A DNA stretch of 64,000 nucleotides from Amaranthus tricolor (Eukaryota > Streptophyta > Magnoliopsida > Caryophyllales > Amaranthaceae), in the NCBI RefSeq assembly GCF_026212465.1, contig NC_080059.1, forward strand, positions 12,173,829 to 12,237,828, given 5' to 3'. The translations under genes and the position numbers were made by a program. Every line of letters begins with the position of its first letter. Positions within the stretch are counted from its first letter, which is position 1. Below are positions 37,101-47,974 of the stretch, piece by piece. A model generated the notes under the pieces. That model had not been told where the DNA came from and searched no databases. It saw only the letters and a list, made by a program, of their open reading frames with translations.

Positions 37101-38897
37101 GAAATCCTATAAAGCATTTATGTTGTAAGACACTGCAAAAGACTGCATTTTAGCAATGCACGGCATGTTCCTTGAATGTAAACATGGATCTACATGTATC
37201 AAATTGTTCAAACATCAGAGTTCTATAAGTTGGGGGATTAAAGAGTACTGCTGCTTTATTCATTACTCTACAAGTCTACACTAACATGTTTTCACTTTTC
37301 TATAATTTTTAACTTTGGTAACCAACTTTTACACCATTAATAGAACCAACTTCTGGAAAAACTAATCAATCACTATCCATAATAGCAAAGGACGCATAGT
37401 AAGGGAGAATCATTGTTTCGCTGACATGTGCAGCTCACGTCAACCCCCACCCTCAAAATATCCCCAAATTTCTTTTTTAATTCAAAACCTTTATTTAGTT
37501 AACCACAAAGATTTCCATATTTAACTCTAAAATGTACCATACCATTAAGACTATTCAATGGAAATAAGTCAAGCTTAGGGTCGACAATTTACCAAGTAAG
37601 GTACAAGTAGAGAAAAGTGACAGCACAATGTCATGTTCAAAGACAAAATGCAGAGAAAGTGATGATTATATCCAAACACTTAAACTAATTTCAATACAAA
37701 CCCATCAACCACCATAAACAATCTTTACTCCCTCCACCAACAACCATATGCAACCCTTTCCATCAACTTACCACCTTTTCTTATACTTCTGCATTTAAAG
37801 GAGTTAAGATTGAACAAGAGAAGAAAAGGTCATTAGATGTTTGGGTTATTGTGGGGGGGGGGGGGGGGGGGGGGGATTAACAAAGTGCAAAATAGAAAAG
37901 GACATCTGTCATTGGTTACATTGTATAGTTGGAACTATCCTAATCCCAATAATGTAAAAAACAGCATTATGGAGGGCATATGTAGCTTATTCAACAAGGT
38001 GTAGAGTATAGCTGCACCATCAGGGTGCCAATATTCAGATTATTACATAAACCATACCAAATATGAAAAATTTTCTATCATTCTACTGGCCATATCTCTA
38101 AAGTGCAAAATAGAAAAGGACATCTGTCATTGGTTACATTGTATAGTTGGAACTATCCTAATCCCAATAATGTAAAAAACAGCATTATGGAGGGCATATG
38201 TAGCTTATTCAACAAGGTGTAGAGTATAGCTGCACCATCAGGGTGCCAATATTCAGATTATTACATAAACCATACCAAATATGAAAAATTTTCTATCATT
38301 CTACTGGCCATATCTCTAAGCCGGTAGTGAGGGTAACTTTCCTTGGATTTCAAGGAGTACATAATCCTCATAATCAAATTGAAGAATAAAAAACAACTGA
38401 GTCAGAAATAAGACAGCGGAGACTATTTAATCGACATAAAGTACGCATTTGATAAAGATAAAATTAACTTCCAAGTCAACACAACACCCAATACTCTGTT
38501 GAATGTAAAATATTCCATTGACAACATGAAAGGATAAATTTTATACTATTTTTGTTCAAAAAATCCAATGAAACATGCAAAGCAATTAGAATATAGCTCA
38601 GACAAAAATCTGAAATTTCTACAGGAAAAAGTATGAAAAAATGGCATTGCACACCAAACAATTTCAAAAAATTACAAACCAATTTCTTTTATTAAATGAA
38701 AAACTAAGAGCAATACGTAAAAACATATAAAAAGACCCAAAATCAAAAAACTACATATTAGGGTTTTTAAAGGACGTTAAAGTACAGTGAAGTGAAAAAG
38801 TAGAGAAATGATAAAGAAAAGAAATAGAGAAACCTTTGTCGATCTGAGAGTTGAGAGGGGAGGCAGGGATGGGATTGCGTGCATTGGAGGCAGCCAT
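28180..38897 (-). CDS. EXA1: EXA1-type GYF-domain protein, copy 1, 10 exons, 1801 aa
   Basis: Exons in transcript order: 38834-38897, 36588-36676, 35595-36476, 35393-35513, 35086-35274, 33429-34151, 30593-33290, 28878-29071, 28727-28786, 28180-28565. All are GT-AG with consistent phases; the CDS is 5406 nt. The protein starts [20 protein letters not shown]. Residue 296 begins YNRTKLL, fitting the eIF4E-binding consensus Y-x4-L-hydrophobic. The GYF domain lies at about 551-610 ([16 protein letters not shown], with W-FEAGYF at 579-581) and would bind proline-rich ligands. A Gln-rich coiled-coil-like stretch spans about 868-943, and the C-terminus has conserved [20 protein letters not shown] and [10 protein letters not shown]. 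Plant EXA1 (also MUSE11, PSIG1; related to animal GIGYF) binds eIF4E-family proteins, tempers immune-receptor translation and is needed for potexvirus accumulation. Introns are large. A direct duplicate lies about 20.8 kb to the right. Confidence 0.93.
34540..34790. mobile_element. Stowaway-like MITE in EXA1 copy 1 intron 5
   Basis: The segment begins tattttctttgtcctttgag and ends with acagagggagtatt, the 'ctccctctgt' type of end common in plant Stowaway MITEs next to TA. It has no reading frame. The paralogous intron of copy 2 keeps only a short matching piece (ttgtccctttaagtttgaag at about 55759), so the insertion probably predates the duplication and was later deleted there. Confidence 0.4.
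36530..36587 (-). other. Short EXA1 copy 1 intron 2 segment
   Basis: Part of the 111-bp intron between exons 2 and 3; conserved with copy 2 (57614-57726). Nothing else is seen. Confidence 0.5.
37853..37875 (+). repeat. Poly-G run of 23 in EXA1 copy 1 intron 1
   Basis: Twenty-three consecutive G residues on the plus strand (C on the EXA1 coding strand), immediately before the tandem duplication. It is extreme for an AT-rich genome; the length may be a sequencing estimate. G-quadruplex formation is possible in DNA. Confidence 0.95.
37882..38317. repeat. Two direct, apparently identical 218-bp tandem copies in EXA1 intron 1
   Basis: The block starting aaagtgcaaaatagaaaagg at 37882 is repeated from 38100 with a period of 218 bp. 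Reading through both I see no difference. It lies in the 2.2-kb first intron of EXA1 copy 1; copy 2 has no counterpart of this region. Confidence 0.9.
38757..38770 (-). promoter_or_regulatory. Telo-box-like motif near the start of EXA1 copy 1 intron 1
   Basis: On the coding strand the sequence reads AAAAACCCTAAT, containing the telo box AAACCCTAA, about 65 bp inside intron 1. The same motif stands at the same place in copy 2 (about 59517-59525). Telo boxes near plant 5' ends are often found in translation-related genes. A role here is inference. Confidence 0.4.
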
Positions 38898-39530
38898 TGA
38901 TGATCGACGGAAGGAAGAAATTGAATGTTGGAAGCCCTAAAGAAAAAAAAAACCCTTGAAGACTCGCAAGTTACAATGAATGAGAATGCGGCAAGCAAAC
39001 ATATCGAGACATAGACACATAACATATAAACTACATTTAAAAAATATTTTGTTTTTTATTTTTATTTTTATGTTTAAGTTTTTCATTGCTAATCTAATAA
39101 GCTAATTATAAAAACTAATGTAATGAAGGAGTTTTTTATTATGAAATAATATATTATTAAGATTAAATTTATGGAATAAATGACTTTTTGATTAAAAATC
39201 AACTATTGATATTTTTAACTATTTACTGAATACATTACTTTATCATTCAATTAAACTTTTCAAATTTTAGGTAGTTATATAAAAATTCTATAATTAATAA
39301 TACTATAAATATTCTACCTAATTTATCTTTAATTTTATAAAAATCAAATTCTAAAGCAAGCAATATTGTTATATAATCAACTATCATTCAATAAAATATT
39401 CATTTGTCAAAGCTCTTGAAATATGAATATATGATATTTGTCAAATTTCAATATTTTTATTAGTACGTATTATATGATGATATAATATAATATGATTGTT
39501 CAAACTAACGTTCAATATATTATACTCTAT
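38898..39530. other. Upstream region of EXA1 copy 1
   Basis: Only about 100 bp upstream of the ATG (to about 38995) align with the upstream of copy 2; beyond that the two differ. The rest is very AT-rich with no gene. The promoter must lie here, but no TATA box or other site stands out. Confidence 0.5.
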
Positions 39531-40350
39531 TCATTTTTTTAAGTTGTTTTTATTTGTCATTTTGGGTTATTTCATTTGTTATTTTCCTAAAGAATCTTTC
39601 GATCTATATCACAAATTTTGAACAAAATTATTATTTTAATTTCTCATTTTATTATTTTAATAATGCTTATAATTCTCACATATTTTTCACTAACTTTATT
39701 TTAATATTTTTAAATTGTTTATGATCTTCACATGTTTCCTACTAACTTAAGTTGTAGTCCATTCTCGTAAATATATTCCTAGTGGGAACAACTTGAGAAT
39801 TAGAGGGAGTATTTTATTAATGCATATGATCCCATATATTTTTTATAAATTTTATTTTAATATTTTTATACTTTCTTTTTTTTCAAATGTTCTTCACATT
39901 CACTTTTTTCGCAAATACTAATGCAAACTTCAAAATCAAATAATTTTAATTGTGAGTTTTTAAAATTCTTGAAGTTAGTATTTAGAAAGTATATATTGAA
40001 ACGAATCTAACAAGACCTCACATGAAAATGTGTTTTTTATAGATCGATAAGAAATCATAGTTAAAGTTTGACACTAAAATTCATAAATTCTATTTGAGAA
40101 GAAAATATGAAACGAAGGGAGTATTGCTTATGGTCTCCACATGTTTTTCGTCTACTATTTAAATAATTTTTTAATAGTTGTAGTCCTTATATTTTCCCAC
40201 TAACGTTATTTTAATATGTTTATGATCCTTACTTTTTCTCCGTCAAATTTATTGTTCAATAAAATAATGTATTTATCATCCAAAGGATTCTATTTTTTTA
40301 ATTTTTCAACATTTATTATAGGAATAACTTTAAGAAACAAATGGAGTATC
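39531..40350. mobile_element. Cluster of decayed Stowaway-like MITEs
   Basis: The first copy runs from tatactctattcatttt (39531) to gaattagagggagtatt (about 39812), with matching aagttgttttt/ggaacaactt subterminal pairs. Two further diverged pieces end in gaagggagtattgc (about 40122) and caaatggagtatcac (about 40350), each sharing ttgtagtcc and cacatgttt blocks. Ends are eroded and no coding sequence is seen. Confidence 0.5.
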
Positions 40351-40629
40351 ACATTCAACTCAAAAAAAGATAAATACATGAATATATGAATATAACATTT
40401 ATAACATTTATAACATTTATGAATATATGAATATATGGAGTATAACATTTATAGTTAACTTTTTACTCAATTTTCTTACAATAATTTCAATTGTTGATTA
40501 TCCATGAATAATTTAAACTTTAAGGGATATTTGCTAAAAACATTATTGTTTATAATACGTAACCAATGAATATATGATAGGAGGTAATATTGACATAAAA
40601 AGATAAAGGAAAATTAAAATTAATTTAAA

Positions 40630-41000
40630 AAAACTCATCACCACCCCAATCCCGTCATGCACCAGCCAAGCCACCACCACCTCTTCATTCATTACAACAT
40701 TTCTTTATTTATTTATTTTTTATTTTTTTTTTGAATCAATTAGCCTCTTTGCTATTCCAACTTTTCAATGGATGATCAATCAAGTTCGTCGACATTGATT
40801 TTTTCCTATGTCCAGCTTGTTCATTTCTTATTGACATGTTGTGTATTCTGCCTTTGCATTTTTTTTCTTACATCTTTGGTGGTCGTTCGGATTGGAAGGG
40901 AGAGGAGACGTGTACGGTGGACGGGAAGAGTGACAAAGGGAGGGGCAGCGAGAGGGGATGGGGTGGGGGAGGGGTTTGGGTGGGAGTTTTATCAATTAAC
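40630..41000. repeat. C-rich to G-rich strand-switch island
   Basis: A C-rich segment (40638-40690, caccaccccaatcccgtc-like) is followed at 40890-40990 by a G-rich segment (gggaggggcagcgagagggg-like), flanked by A-rich and T-rich tracts. The same C-then-G order recurs at 18930-19560, 23240-23810, 41355-41930 and 47975-48540. The open frame through it is a composition artefact. Confidence 0.5.
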
Positions 41001-41354
41001 TTTTTTTTTTTCTGATTTTTATTTATTTTAACTTTTTTTTAAAATTTATCCGTTGCTGTAAGTTACCGGTCATTAATTTGTTCTCTTTAAAAATATCATT
41101 CAAAGTTTAAATTATTTATGATTAATTAATATTTAAATTTTTATAAAAAATCAAGTAAAAATTGAATTATTTGAATAATTTTTCCTATAAAAAAAATCAC
41201 CTTTTAAAAATCTCACCTTTATACTTAAAAAATATTTTATTTTAAAAGGTTTAAATAACCTACAAGTGGTTAATCAAGTTGATTTCCCATTTTTTTGTTT
41301 ATTTTTTAATTTTTATAATGTAAAAACAAACAAAAAAGAAAAAGAAAAAATCTC

Positions 41355-41930
41355 ACCTCCAACAAACTCTCCCCTCCCAGGCACCACCACCATCATCGGT
41401 CGGTAGTGCTGTAACAACCCCACCATTCTCATCGACCTGCGACCTGCGACCCCCTCCTTTGACACTTACCCTGTTACCCACCATGTACCGAAGAATCACC
41501 ACCCCACCTGCAACTGCCATTTTCACTTCCATCACAATTCTCTTCCACTTCGGAAGTTAGAAATCCCACGCCTCAATCTCATCGGAACCAATCCTCCCTT
41601 CACCACTACTACAATAACTACAATCCCACTATTTAAATCATTCAACTTTTCTCCATATGTTCGTTTTAAGACTAAGTCTTCACCTAGAATACTGAATTAT
41701 TGAGATGAAACTTCTTTGATGTCGTTGATTTTCGCTTCTTATAAAGGATAGGAATGGTATATTGCTGAAAAAAAAAATGAGGACAGAGAAATAAAGGTTG
41801 ATGCTGGTGGTGGGTAGAGGTGGCGTGTTGGCATTTGTTGCCGGTGAGAAAAGGGAGGGTGGCTCAATGGCGGTCAAAAGATGATGGTGGTGGCTGAAGG
41901 AGGTTGGAAAGGTTGAAGTTACAATTTTTT
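41355..41930. repeat. C-rich to G-rich strand-switch island with inverted ends
   Basis: The left part carries caccaccaccatcatcgg (about 41381). The right part carries gatgatggtggtggctg (about 41881), its inverted counterpart, with A-rich tract aaaagaaaaagaaaaaatc left and tttttatttctttattttt right. It looks like a foldback or MITE-like repeat with simple-sequence arms. No gene is seen. Confidence 0.5.
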
Positions 41931-42745
41931 ATTTCTTTATTTTTAGTTTCTGTAAGAAAATAAAATAACCAATCATATTATGACACGAATTATTAAAAGG
42001 AAAATTGACTACAATATATTAGGGATATAGGAAAGTTATAAAAAAAAATGGCGCAAAGTTGAGATTTTTGAAAATAATTAAAAAGTAGAATTCACCTAAA
42101 GATGAAATTTTTAAAAGTAAATTTTTCATACATAAATGATCAAAAATCTTCAATTCTTCATGCTCAAGTTCATTGATTCCATCCATGGTTCTTCAACACA
42201 TATCAATGAAAGAAACAAAAATGGTATAATTAGCAAGAATAAAGTTATACTTAAGTAATATATATCTACTAATAACAATAAAATAAACTTACCAATATCA
42301 TTTTTTTTATATAACTTTGGCATCCACATCTTTAAAAATTAGGATTGGTTACGGCGTTTACAAATGGAAAACAATAATATTAGTAAGTAATAAAGATATG
42401 TAATGTCTTAACACTCAAATGTACATGCTAATGACAAATAAATAAAAATACTTGTGAATTTCATACGCCTCCAACTTTGAAGCCACATTAAAGCTTTAAC
42501 GTTGTCGGAAAAAAGCCTATTCCGATAAGGTCTAATAACTCTAATACCAGTACTAAAATCACTTTTTAAAACAACGGTTGAGATAGACATTGCAAGTATT
42601 TCTTTATCAATATAGAAAACTTGCTTGATAGTGCTTGGCTGTTTATGTGGTTGACTAGAAACATGTTTTTTCTACAAGTCCTCAACATCAATCGAGCCGG
42701 AGTAGGGTTGGAATCGGATCAGAGTGTTAGTTTTTCAATATGATC
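41931..42745. other. Intergenic DNA without recognised gene
   Basis: AT-rich sequence; a short stretch around 42450-42590 is less AT-rich but has no convincing protein match. Confidence 0.4.
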
Positions 42746-44411
42746 TGTGACACCCTCTGAATAGGTCGAACTTTTGAAAACACCTTTAATGAAAACATGA
42801 ACCAAAACCTACTCATGGAAGTGTTACCGCCACATCTATTTCTAATAAAATAGATGTAAGGCTTAACGACTAAGAAATAACTTAATAACTTTAAATCCAA
42901 AGAGGGTTTACAACATAAGAGAAGACTGAAACGCAATCTATGTCCATATAAAATTTAAACAACTTAAGATAAAATTTAAACTGAAATACGACTCTAACAA
43001 AAGCTATGTTTCTAGGTGATCCTCACTCCACGATTCCCACGCAATCAATAACCTGCAACATAAGAATGCAAGAAAAACAAGGGAAAAACTCCCAAAATCA
43101 GGAAATTGAGTAATTCCAACTCCATCCCGTAAAACGATTAAGTTTGAAAATGATTTAAGAAAATAAAATATAATCAAATTGAAAACAATTTTAGAAAATA
43201 ATTAATAGCTGAGTTTAATAGAAAACAATTTGAGAAAATAATATATATAATATCTCATAAACCAATTTATTAATTTGATATATTAATAATGACAAACACA
43301 TAATCAATTTTAAATTTGAGGGAACGAGAACGCTAGTAGGCCGAGGCTTTACCCCTATACCTACTTCAACAAGAGGTCGTCACCCCAAATAATTCAAGGC
43401 CAGCAGAGTAGTCTCAGGGAACCCTAGTGTGCACACCCCTTCTACTTGGATCACAACAAATAGAAGGAAGACCAAACATCGTATCAAGTATCAGAAATAA
43501 TAATACCTGTCGGCAGCTATACTAACCAAACAGGGCAACCTGTTCATCACCCTTATACTTGGATCACAACAAATATAAGAGCTTCATTTCCCTCATGTTA
43601 CAGTTTACGTGATTTAATATATTTTAATAATTAGTTGCGAGCACACAAACTTATAATCAAACATACATTATACATTTTATTTTATGATCATAAATTTTTC
43701 CCAATAAATATATATCTCAGGAATATCCAACTGAAATCTCATTTTCCAAATCACCATTCTAACATCAATTGGTGGCAATAGGAATTAATATCATAAATAT
43801 TTCTCTTTCAAATAAGTCGTATCAAATTTCGTTATCAAAATAATAATATAAATTTTATCAAAATAAAAAAATTATAAATTCAAGTTGACAAAAATAATAA
43901 TAAATATAATTTGAGAATATATTAAGCATAACATCATATAAAATAATGTCATATCAAATCATGCACCCATTTAAACACATTAATTATCACTTAGCACATA
44001 ATACTAATGGAATAGTCCTAATTAGATGGACATTGAGAATTACCTTGTCACGCGATCTTAGACAACGTACGCTCCTAATAATCTCGGTCTAAGAATTCGC
44101 TGTCTTTAATATCGAAATCTTGCGTTTTCCTAACTTGAATTTTTTAAGCAAATGGGAGATGGAGGAAGAGTTTGTAGGAGAAAAAGGAAGTGTGAGTAAT
44201 AATGTGAATAAAATTAAGGGTAATTGGTTTAATTTATAATAGGTAAGTGAGGTTGGTTATAAGGTTTAGAGGGAGGAGTGGGAAGTTATTGTTAATGGGG
44301 AGTTATGTTTTCTTTTTTTATTTATTTTTATTTATTTATTTTTTTTTTCTGAAATTTATTTATTATTATTATTATTATTTATTATTATTATTAAAAAAAA
44401 CGGATGTTACA
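42746..44411 (+). mobile_element. Probable solo LTR, about 1.67 kb
   Basis: The stretch begins TGTGACACCC (42746) and ends GGATGTTACA (44411), the TG...CA ends with the TGTRACAYCC inverted motif typical of plant Ty3/gypsy LTRs. The flanking bases are tgatc on the left and cgatc on the right, so four of five agree as a target-site duplication. The interior is non-coding, with blocks such as acttggatcacaacaaatag repeated at about 43446 and 43558. There is no internal retrotransposon domain on either side, so it fits a solo LTR left by recombination. Orientation cannot be proved. Confidence 0.6.
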
Positions 44412-45060
44412 CGATCTACCTATGCTCTTGCTCTAACTCGAACTCAAATTATGGAATGAGACTCGCAATCAGATTTTTCTTTTCTCTCTCGAATTGGGTC
44501 GTACCAGGATCGAAGTCAAATTGAATTATAAGCCCTTAAAAAGAAAAAGAAAGGAAAAGAAAAGGAAGACAATGAAAGAGGATGATACTAATAAAACTAA
44601 GGGTCTTAATCCCTTCAAATTTATCCCTTTCAAGTCTCTCCCCCACCCCCTCTTTAAATCAAAAAAAAAAAAAAAGTCCCTCCCTCCTTTTCCATCCAAT
44701 TCATACAATTCAAACAAGTAAATTGCTTGTAGTTCCAATATCATAAGGAATTGCATATAATTAGTTGTTTTCAATAAGTTAGTGAATATAAACCTATTAA
44801 TTTAGAAGCGTCTGCAATGTACGAAGTTTAATATATAGATATTATAAATAAAATTTTCAAATAATATTGCAAGAAAAAGAATACTCTTTTGTTTAAGAAA
44901 AGAATGTAAATACTACATTTTTAGTAAAATAATTACTTTAGATAACAATATAACTTACTAAAAGATATTTTTGATGGTCTTCTAAAATTCAATTAAATAA
45001 ATTTTTTTTGTATAATTTAAGAATGAATTGAGTTTATTTTGAGTCGATTCAAGCTAATTT
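44412..45060. other. Intergenic DNA without recognised gene
   Basis: Contains an A- and G-rich stretch (44530-44590) and a poly-A (44662-44674). The open frames here come from that composition. Confidence 0.4.
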
Positions 45061-46845
45061 ATTTGTTCTAATCTCAATCTAATTCAAACAACAATTAGTA
45101 ATTTAATAAAATCTATTTTTAAAAATAATTTCTTACTTACGTATAAATTTTTTTTTGAAATAATTAATCTCTTAAAGATTCTTATTTTGATATAAAGAAT
45201 TAATTAATGTAATGCAATCTTTTAAATACTTATCTTAATACTTAATTTTAAATTTTTTTTAGGAAAATAATGTTCCATGCAATCAATTATAAGTTTTACG
45301 AAATAAATACATTTGGTGAAGCTCTAAAAAGTTGTCATTTTCTATTTTCCTGCTCTTTTAATTAATATTCATGATTATGATGATAATTTAAATCAATATA
45401 TTTTTCAAAAATAATTTCTAACTAACGTACAAAATATTTTTTTGAAATAATTAATCTCTTTAAGATTCTTATTCAAATGTAAAGAATTAATGTAAAAATA
45501 TATTTTATATACGTACTTAATTTAACTTTAAATTCATTTAAGAAAAAAATTATTGCCATGCACACAATTAATATAGTCTATTAATTTAATACTTGTATAT
45601 TTGGAAAAATTCTAAGAAATCACCATGTGTTATTTTTCATTTTTTTATTAGTATTTATATTATACTTACTTAATTTAACTTTAAATTCATTTAGGAAAAT
45701 AAATTATTGTCATGCACACAATCAATATATTCTTATTAGATTAATACTTCTATATTTGGCAAAATTATAAGAAATCACCATGTGTTATTTTCCAATTATT
45801 TTATTAGTGTTTATCATTATTATACTTATCTTAATACTTAATTTTAAATTTTGTTAAGAAAATAAATTTCCACGTAATCAATTATAGTTTTACGAAATAC
45901 ATACATTTGGCGAGGCTTTACAAAGTTGTCTATTCTAGCTCTTTTAATTAATATTCATGATTATGATGATAATTTAAATCAATATATTTTTGAAAATAAT
46001 TTCTAACTAACGTACAAAATATTTGTTTTTTTGAAATAATTAATCTCTTTAAGATTCTTATTTAGATATAAACAATTAATGTAAAGATATATTTTACATA
46101 CTTATTTAATTTATCTTTAAATTCATTTAGGAAAATAAATTATTGTCATGCACACAATCAATATAGTCCTATTAAATTAAGGAAAAATTACCATGAATAA
46201 TACAACCTTTTGTTAATTTTCCAACAATAATATCAACTATTGATTAATCATGAATAATACCAACTTTAGTTTATTAATTAATTTACTAATTTTTTTTTCT
46301 TATAATTACCTATAGTTTTATTTTTAACATGTTAGAGAAATTCTAGGAAAACACCCCTTTAAGTTGGTTGGTACTATTATTTATGGTTAATCAAAAGTTG
46401 GTATCATTGTAGGGAAATAAGCAAAATTAATACTTCTATATTTGGTAAAATTCTAACACATCGCCATGTGTTATTTTCCTGTTTTTTTTTATTAATATTT
46501 ATTATACTTACTTAATTTAACTTTAAATTCATTTAGGAAAATAAATTATTTCCATGCTCACAATCAATATAGTCCTATTAAATTAATATTTCTATATTTG
46601 ACAAAATTCTAAGAAATCACCATGTGTTATTTTCCAGTTTTTTTATTAGTATGTATATTTATTATACTTATCTTTAATACTTAATTTTAAATTTTTTTAA
46701 GAAAATAAATTTGCATGCAATCATTTATAGTTTTACGAAATAAATACATTTGGCGAGGCTTAAAGAAGTTGTCATTTTCTATTTTCCTGCTTTTTTAATT
46801 AATATTCATGATATGATGATAATTTAAATTAATATATTTTTCAAC
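45061..46845 (+). repeat. Complex AT-rich tandem array with higher-order structure
   Basis: Marker blocks recur in order. ttaatattcatgattatgat appears at about 45361, 45945 and 46796. ttgaaataattaatctctt appears at about 45157, 45440 and 46034. caccatgtgttattttcc-type blocks appear at about 45622, 45778, 46462 and 46620. The basic longer unit is about 580 bp, with inner subrepeats of about 155 bp. Copies are diverged by substitutions. One unit is interrupted by a MITE-like insert. Confidence 0.7.
46180..46430. mobile_element. MITE-like insert inside the tandem array
   Basis: Uninterrupted array units read tattaaattaatatttctat, while here the same sequence is split, with aaattaa present on both sides of a 250-bp insert. 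The insert's arms are inverted relative to each other: the left has accatgaataatacaacc and aataataccaac, the right has gttggtactattatttatgg and gttggtatcattgtaggg. A related fragment lies at about 40470-40520. It has no coding capacity. Confidence 0.55.
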
Positions 46846-46959
46846 AGGTGTTCTCTTGAGAAACCGCCTTTTGTAAAGACAACTCTCAAAAAGCTCAGCT
46901 CACATCTAATTTAAGTTAATTTTAAAAAAACTGATGCGAGTGTGTAAAGTGGAATTTGA

Positions 46960-47520
46960 AAAGTCACATAATATATTTGGGGTTATAACAACAATTATTT
47001 GGGGTTATAGCATAACATATTTAGGGTTATACCAACATATATTTGAGGGTTATAACATAATTTATTTGGGGTTATATCATACTATATTTGAAGTTATAAC
47101 AATATATATAATTGAGGTTATAACATAATATATATGGGGTTATAACAACATATATTTGTGGTTATAACATAATATATTTGGGGTTATAACATAATATATT
47201 TAGAGTTATAACAATATATATTTGTGGTTATAATATAATATATATGGGTTATAATAACATATATTTGGTGTTATGAAAATTGTCTACCCTCAAACATAGA
47301 CCATTATATATCCAACTACATAATTTTAAAACCCCCAAGTATATAATACTATAACCCCAAACATAGTCCATTATATACCCAAATATATAATGTTATAATT
47401 TCAAACACAAACCATTATCTACTCACTATATAATATTAGAACCCTAAATACAGATTATTATGTACCCCAAATATGTAATGATATAACCCCAAACACATAA
47501 TGTTATAACCACAAATATAT
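46960..47520. repeat. Inverted pair of minisatellite arrays (GGGGTTATAACATAATATATTT type)
   Basis: From about 46970 to 47275, units of about 20-23 bp with ggggttataacataatatat repeat about 14 times. From about 47285 to 47520 the same family runs in reverse orientation (ataaccccaaacataatgtt type). The unit itself contains the palindrome TTATAA. The right arm leads directly into the (TA)n block at 47529. Confidence 0.75.
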
Positions 47521-47527
47521 GTTGTTT

Positions 47528-47528
<1 letters not shown>

Positions 47529-47562
<34 letters not shown>

Positions 47563-47567
47563 GTATA

Positions 47568-47644
<77 letters not shown>

Positions 47645-47713
47645 GTATGTATATATATATATATGTATGTATATATATATATATGTATGTATATATATGT
47701 ATATATATATATA

Positions 47714-47745
<32 letters not shown>

Positions 47746-47749
47746 AATA

Positions 47750-47818
<69 letters not shown>

Positions 47819-47873
47819 GTATATATATATATGTATATGTACATACATATATATATATATATATAAATATATA
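47529..47873. repeat. Large (TA)n microsatellite with interspersed GTAT
   Basis: About 345 bp of alternating TA with regularly spaced tgta interruptions. It produces long Ile/Tyr reading frames on both strands, which are not genes. Confidence 0.95.
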
Positions 47874-47974
47874 CTATTGCAAAAAAAAAAATAATGCAAT
47901 AGAACAAACTAAAATTAAATTTGCTGCAAATTGAGAGGGACATTGAGAGTAATTTAGAAAAACGTAAACACTCA

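Noticed and set aside
44494..44774. Lys-rich and Phe-rich overlapping frames
   Set aside because: Composition artefact of A/G-rich DNA beside a poly-A run.
46960..47280. Regularly spaced short repeats resembling a CRISPR array
   Set aside because: Repeats are contiguous without unique spacers, the unit varies, and the DNA is plant nuclear; it is a minisatellite.
47444..47943. Long Ile/Tyr reading frames on both strands
   Set aside because: They are translations of the (TA)n and GTAT repeat, not genes.
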